Shown piece after piece: positions 60,119 through 64,000 of a DNA stretch of 64,000 nucleotides. The notes below the pieces were generated by a model. The model had not been told where the DNA came from and made no database searches. It was given only the letters and a program-made list of their open reading frames with translations. The stretch lies in contig NZ_CP014517.1 of NCBI RefSeq assembly GCF_001577265.1, positions 859,001-923,000 on the forward strand, in the 5' to 3' direction. A program made the translations under genes and the position numbers. How positions within the stretch are numbered: position 1 is the stretch's first letter; each line of letters starts with the position of its first letter. This stretch comes from Variovorax sp. PAMC 28711 (GTDB lineage: Bacteria > Pseudomonadota > Gammaproteobacteria > Burkholderiales > Burkholderiaceae_C).

Positions 60119-61468
60119 TTAGTCCCGCTTCGACGGCCGGAAGTCGTGTGCGATGTTCCCGTTGTTGTCGAGCAGGACCGACGGGGTGGAAGAGTCCGAC
60201 GTGACGTAGAAGCCCGAAGGCAGCGGATCGGCGCTCAAGTACGTGCCGTTGCGCGTGATCTGCGGCAATTGGTCCACCGTTCGGCTCCACACCACTGCGT
60301 GGGTCAGCTTGTCGATCAGTTGGAGGATGCGGCCCTGCTCGGTGACGGGCGTCGGTGCGTAGGCCACCAGTACGCGTGTGGCGTTCTCGGCCAGCACGTT
60401 GGCCCGAAAGCGTTTTTGTCCTGGTGGCAGCAGCGTCAGGTTGACGATGCCGAGCTCCTTCAGCCGGAGCGCGTTGACCATCCATTCCGGCGTCACTGCG
60501 GCATAGCGTTCTGGCATCGAACGCAGTCCCGAATTCTCCGCATCGAGCAACTCGAGGTAGGGCCGATTCGTGTACTCGCCCGGGCGGACCTTTTGCTCGT
60601 AACTGACCAGCAGGCCGGGGTCGTTGCTGCTCCCGCGGTCGCGGTCCGAGCTCGCGCTGGCGACCGCAATGCGCTTGACCGTGTCCGTGTAACTGGCATA
60701 GGGGCGCTTGCGCAGATCGTCGTAGCTTTCGCCCTCTCGCAGGATCTCACCGGTCAGCCAGTAGACGTTGTAGTTCTCGCCGCTGTTGGTGGTCACCTTG
60801 AGCAGGTCGGGGTAGGCACTGATCGCGAGCTCCAGCTTGGCGACGCCCACGCCGAGTTGCTGGGGATAGCGGTTGATCAACGCCTCGTTCATGTCGACGA
60901 AACGGGGGCCGGCAGGCTCCAGCCGCATCAGCCGCTGAGCGTTGAGGACCAGGTAAATACTGCCATCCGAAAAATGCTTGATCGCCGGCCGTCTCGATCC
61001 GGTGTTGCGCTGAAAGTCGATGGTCTGCGGCTCCGCCAGGCTCTTGCCCGAAGCCAGATCGGTGATAACGATGCGGTAGCGGTCGCTGCGATCGTCGCCG
61101 GTCTCCAGCACGCGCACAAAGCCGGTCTTGCCGCCTTCCGGGACATAGACGGTCGAGGCCTCGAGCCGGCCTGGTTGTTCGGGCGGCGGTCCCGCTTTCT
61201 TGAAGCGGTCCAAGAGGAAGGGTGTCAGCAACAGCACCATGAACACTCCGGCGCCCACCGCCAGCCCCAGCTTGAACTTGCGCAGCTTCTCGAACTGGTC
61301 GTGCGCCATGCTGTGCACCACATGGACGCTCTTGGGCGCGTTGCTGTCGCTCAGCACGAATTCGGCCTGGCAATTCTTGCAGGCGTAAAGGTTGGGCGTC
61401 CCTGTGACTTTGCTGGAGCCGGTGGCGCCGCACTGGGGGCAAACGAGCCCCTTGATCTGGATCGACAT
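60119..61468 (-). CDS. hypothetical membrane-anchored protein with N-terminal zinc ribbon
   Basis: 449 residues, not recognised. Residues 10-37 form a zinc ribbon (CPQCG ... ACKNC). A single membrane helix lies at about 69-88 (KLGLAVGAGVFMVLLLTPFLL), followed by about 350 residues rich in beta-strand patterns (VYVPEGGKTGFVRVLE, RYRIVITDLASGKSL, HFSDGSIYLVLNAQRLMRL, VVWSRTVDQLPQI, GFYVTSDSSTPSVLLDNNG) reminiscent of a beta-propeller outside the membrane. The zinc ribbon should be cytoplasmic. The ATG at 61468 gives this complete layout. Its stop directly abuts the methyltransferase remnant, and the ferredoxin reductase gene lies 17 bases upstream. Confidence 0.75.
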   Translation of the reverse strand: MSIQIKGLVCPQCGATGSSKVTGTPNLYACKNCQAEFVLSDSNAPKSVHVVHSMAHDQFEKLRKFKLGLAVGAGVFMVLLLTPFLLDRFKKAGPPPEQPGRLEASTVYVPEGGKTGFVRVLETGDDRSDRYRIVITDLASGKSLAEPQTIDFQRNTGSRRPAIKHFSDGSIYLVLNAQRLMRLEPAGPRFVDMNEALINRYPQQLGVGVAKLELAISAYPDLLKVTTNSGENYNVYWLTGEILREGESYDDLRKRPYASYTDTVKRIAVASASSDRDRGSSNDPGLLVSYEQKVRPGEYTNRPYLELLDAENSGLRSMPERYAAVTPEWMVNALRLKELGIVNLTLLPPGQKRFRANVLAENATRVLVAYAPTPVTEQGRILQLIDKLTHAVVWSRTVDQLPQITRNGTYLSADPLPSGFYVTSDSSTPSVLLDNNGNIAHDFRPSKRD

Positions 61469-61485
61469 CGACGACGGCCCGGCGC

Positions 61486-62727
61486 TCACGCGAGATGGTT
61501 CTTCAGCGGCATCCCCACGTCGGCCACCGCAGCCGCATCGGGGCTGCGTCCTGCTTCCAACAGCTTGCGGCTCATCATGTGATCGACGGGTGCGTTGGCC
61601 GATTCGACGCACACCAGCTGACCCGCGACGTAGTGGAACAGCGAGAACGCGTTGGGATTCGCGCCCGGCCCCGCGCGCCGCACGACGACATGCGCCGGCG
61701 TGCCTTCGGCCGGCACCAGCCCCGCCATCTGCAGGCGCATCGCGCCCTGCTCCGACCAGAACCACGGCAGCGCGTCGTGCGGCTTCGGTGCACCGGTGAG
61801 CGTGGCGACCGCGGTGCGGGCCTGGTCGTTGGCGTTCTGCACCGACTCCAGTCGCAGCGGCGCGGCGGCCCGACGATCGGTGAAGCGCGTGCAATCGCCG
61901 ATGGCCAGCACCGCGGCATCGCTCGTCTGCATGTGCGGGTCGACCACGATGCCGTCGGCGCATTCGAGTCCGGCCGCTTCTGCAAGCGCGGTCTCCGGCA
62001 CGGCGCCGATGCCGAGCAACAGCAGGTCGACCGGCTGCGCGACGCCGTCGACTTCCATCGACACGAGCCGGTCGCCCGCGATCTCGAACGCGCCGACCCG
62101 GGCGCCGAGCACCACGTCAATGCCGGCCGCACGGTGCGTCGCCAGCACATGCGCCGACAGTTCGGGCGACACCGCGCGGCCCAGCAGGCGCGGAGCGCTC
62201 TCGATCACGCGCACCGTCTTGCCGAGCGCCTGCGCGGTCGCAGCCACTTCGAGTCCGATGAATCCACCACCCAATACGGTGACGTTCTGCGCGGCGATGA
62301 GTCGGGCACGCAGCCGCTGCGCCTCGTCGGCGGCACGCAACATGGCGACGTTGTCCAGGCCGTCGGGCAACCCTGCGAGACGACGCGCGCGGGTGCCGGT
62401 GGCCAGCACCAGCCGTTCGTAGGGCAGCACGGCGCCGGAGCGCAGCGTGACCGTTCGCGCCGCGCGATCGATCGCGGTCGCGGCATCGCCCAAATGCAGC
62501 GTGATGCCGGCCTCGCGGTACCAGTCGGCGGCCTTGTGCGGCTGCGCGGCTTCCTCCGCATTCTTCAGGAACGCCTTCGACAGCGGCGGTCGGTGATAAG
62601 GCTCGCAAGCTTCTTCGCACACCAGGTGCACGCGCGCGCCCTGCCCGGCTTCGGCCAGGCCCACGCAGAGCTGGGCTGCGGCATGGCCGCCGCCGATGAT
62701 GACGATATGGTTGTGGGTGTTGCTCAT
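61486..62727 (-). CDS. FAD-dependent ferredoxin reductase (rhodocoxin/putidaredoxin reductase type)
   Basis: 413 residues. The FAD Rossmann motif is IVIIGGGHAAAQ at the N-terminus, the NAD motif VTVLGGGFIGLEVA sits near residue 145, and the ATG/GD motifs are LVLATGTRARRL and VLAIGDCTRF. The C-terminal reductase domain (WFWSEQGAMRLQMAGL) is complete. It transfers electrons from NADH to a 2Fe-2S ferredoxin for an oxygenase or P450. No ferredoxin gene is adjacent, so it could serve the Rieske oxygenase at 4826 only speculatively. It follows the truncated haemoglobin gene by 4 bases. Confidence 0.92.
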   Translation of the reverse strand: MSNTHNHIVIIGGGHAAAQLCVGLAEAGQGARVHLVCEEACEPYHRPPLSKAFLKNAEEAAQPHKAADWYREAGITLHLGDAATAIDRAARTVTLRSGAVLPYERLVLATGTRARRLAGLPDGLDNVAMLRAADEAQRLRARLIAAQNVTVLGGGFIGLEVAATAQALGKTVRVIESAPRLLGRAVSPELSAHVLATHRAAGIDVVLGARVGAFEIAGDRLVSMEVDGVAQPVDLLLLGIGAVPETALAEAAGLECADGIVVDPHMQTSDAAVLAIGDCTRFTDRRAAAPLRLESVQNANDQARTAVATLTGAPKPHDALPWFWSEQGAMRLQMAGLVPAEGTPAHVVVRRAGPGANPNAFSLFHYVAGQLVCVESANAPVDHMMSRKLLEAGRSPDAAAVADVGMPLKNHLA

Positions 62728-62731
62728 GGGG

Positions 62732-63151
62732 TCATTCGCCGCGGTTGCGCATCCAGTCGGCTGTTTTGAAAAAGGAATCGCGCAGACGCGCGCGCAGCGC
62801 TTCGTCCACGCCGGTCTCGCCCATCGCCTGGTCCATGCAGGCCAGCCACTGGTCGCGTTCCCGGATGCCAATGCTGTGGCCACCGATGCTTTGCGGCAGG
62901 TGCCGCGCGCGCAGCATCGGGTTGCCAAAGCGATCGGTGTAGTACGACGGTCCGCCGAGCCAGCCGCACAGGAACCAGAAGAGTCGTTGGCGCGCGTTCT
63001 CGAGCGTGTTGCCGTGCACCGCACGCAGCACGGCATACGCGGGCTCGAGTTCCATCAGGTCGTAGAAGCGGTCGACCAGCGCGCGGACCTTGTCTTCGCC
63101 GCCGATCCACTCGAAGGGCGTGTCGAACGCGGGTTTGTCCTGAATCTGCAT
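62732..63151 (-). CDS. group II truncated haemoglobin
   Basis: 139-residue globin of the 2/2 type: FEWIGGEDKVRALVDRFYDLMELEPAYAVLRAVH with the PheB/TyrB10 region, the LFWFLCGWLGGPSYYTDRFG segment with the group II Trp and CD/E residues, and proximal HisF8 in LRARHLPQSIGGHSIGIRERDQWL. Such proteins bind oxygen or detoxify NO and peroxide. Four bases separate it from the ferredoxin reductase gene, suggesting that the reductase could re-reduce the haem. Confidence 0.92.
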   Translation of the reverse strand: MQIQDKPAFDTPFEWIGGEDKVRALVDRFYDLMELEPAYAVLRAVHGNTLENARQRLFWFLCGWLGGPSYYTDRFGNPMLRARHLPQSIGGHSIGIRERDQWLACMDQAMGETGVDEALRARLRDSFFKTADWMRNRGE

Positions 63152-63172
63152 GAGGCTGTCGGCACGGGCCGG

Positions 63173-64000
63173 TTATTCCGCGGCACGCCGCAGGGTGTCG
63201 ACCACCGGCCGGTTCAGCACCTCGCGCAGGCCCCACCATCCCGCCGCGAGCGCCAGCACCGCGCCGGCCAGCGCCCCGCCGATCGGCACCAGCGGCGACG
63301 CGGTCCAGGTGAACTCGAACACGTAGCGCGCCAGGGCCCAGCCAATGGCCGACGCGACGAGGCTCGCGAGCAATCCCGCCAGCAGGCCGACGCCGACGAG
63401 CTCGGCGCGCTGCACCTGCCGCAATAGGCTCGCGCGTGCGCCGACTGCCCGCATGATCGCGAACTCGCGGGCGCGCTCCTCGCGCGTGGCCGTCACCGAG
63501 GCGAACAGCACCACCAGCCCCGCGGCCAGGGTGAAGCCGAACAGGAACTCAACCGCGCGGATCACCTGGTCGAGCACGCGCTGCACTTGCGCGATGGTCG
63601 CGCTCATGTCGACATTCGTCACGTTGGGGTAAGCGCGCACCAGCGCGTTGTCGAAGCCCTTGACCTCCGGCGCGCGGAACGCGCCCATGTAAGTGACCGG
63701 CACGTCGGCGAGCGTCGCCACCGTGTACATCACGAAGAAGTTGGCGTGCAGCGAACCCCAGTCGACCTTGCGCAGCGAGGTCATGCGCGCGTCGGTCGGG
63801 ATACCGCCGATGTCGAAGCGCAGGCTGTCACCGAGTTTCAGGCCCAGCGTCTCGGCCAGGCCCTCTTCCACGCTCACCTCGCCAGCCGCATCCGGCTTCC
63901 AGGCCCCGGCCGTGACGACGTTGTGCGGCGGCGCTTCGGCGCTGTTGCTCAGGTTGAACTCGCGATCGACCAAGCGCTTGGCGCGGTCTTCTTCGTAGTC
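63173..64000 (-). CDS. ABC transporter permease, FtsX/MacB-like (YbbP type), 5' end beyond window
   Basis: The last 275 codons of a large membrane protein; the frame is open to the window edge. Visible are a periplasmic beta-rich segment (LGDSLRFDIGGIPTDARMTSLRKVDWGS), then helices in VEFLFGFTLAAGLVVLFASV, the conserved EFAIMRAVGARASLLRQVQRAE after the first of them, LVGVGLLAGLLASLVASAIGW and PIGGALAGAVLALAAGWWG. Family members export lipids or thioesterase products together with a YbbA-type ATPase. Confidence 0.88.
   Translation of the reverse strand, partial: DYEEDRAKRLVDREFNLSNSAEAPPHNVVTAGAWKPDAAGEVSVEEGLAETLGLKLGDSLRFDIGGIPTDARMTSLRKVDWGSLHANFFVMYTVATLADVPVTYMGAFRAPEVKGFDNALVRAYPNVTNVDMSATIAQVQRVLDQVIRAVEFLFGFTLAAGLVVLFASVTATREERAREFAIMRAVGARASLLRQVQRAELVGVGLLAGLLASLVASAIGWALARYVFEFTWTASPLVPIGGALAGAVLALAAGWWGLREVLNRPVVDTLRRAAE

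Overview
The window reads as chromosomal DNA of a GC-rich betaproteobacterium, most likely Comamonadaceae (Variovorax-like). This rests on high GC with dense short-spaced operons, many periplasmic-binding-protein transporters, a complete urtABCDE urea transporter, the fkpB-ispH and serS neighbourhoods, and family-typical intergenic repeats. No complete insertion sequence, prophage or CRISPR array is visible. All identifications come from reading motifs and gene order; no database search was possible.

Region by region. (1) 1-8.3 kb: a partial ABC permease and a nucleoside deaminase, then pncC-like, yebC and Old-Yellow-Enzyme genes, a molybdopterin enzyme with its flavin reductase, and a Rieske oxygenase. 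The Rieske gene and the NMT1-type binding-protein gene, on opposite sides of an NlpC/P60 lipoprotein gene, each carry what looks like a xanthine (NMT1-motif) riboswitch in the leader. With two guanine-deaminase-like enzymes this forms a purine uptake and breakdown module. (2) 8.3-22.2 kb: a regulator with two winged helices plus an FCD domain, a polar-amino-acid-type ABC transporter, and a sugar-acid route (UxaA/GarD-type dehydratase, 2-keto-3-deoxy-arabonate-dehydratase-like enzyme, alpha-ketoglutarate semialdehyde dehydrogenase). A ribose-type sugar ABC operon and an SMP-30 lactonase follow; the two blocks together could take a sugar to 2-oxoglutarate. (3) 22.3-29.7 kb: a scrambled stretch with a lone ureD, a frameshifted MFS gene, a CBS-domain gene with its terminator sitting inside a split aldo/keto reductase gene, and a frameshifted GntR regulator. 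(4) 29.8-36.8 kb: hydantoinase, amino-acid binding protein and permease without an ATPase, and a DapA-family lyase. These are divergent from a 988-residue fusion of ferredoxin, two flavoprotein and BFD-like modules. A perfect 13-bp inverted repeat built on GTATAC lies in the shared promoter. (5) 36.8-43.1 kb: urtABCDE on the minus strand, with a terminator-like hairpin after urtA and a 511-bp repeat-filled gap between urtD and urtE.

(6) 43.3-47.4 kb: a GC-poorer PD-(D/E)XK nuclease-like gene, a PHB-depolymerase-family esterase, a PPK2 kinase and a CorA-family transporter. (7) 47.5-59.6 kb: mostly conserved genes (PHP phosphatase, EamA exporter, YciO/Sua5 family, M50 protease, trpS with an extra C-terminal domain, a convergent response regulator/histidine kinase pair, tRNA-Ser(CGA), serS, threonine dehydratase family, ispH, fkpB, radC, smr). 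(8) 59.6-64 kb: a wrecked type III methyltransferase fragment, an unrecognised zinc-ribbon membrane protein, a ferredoxin reductase, a truncated haemoglobin and a partial FtsX-type permease.

Several genes in (3) are broken by the same kind of single-base change, mostly loss of one G from a G run. This may be real decay or a sequencing signature, and it limits confidence in those pseudogene calls.
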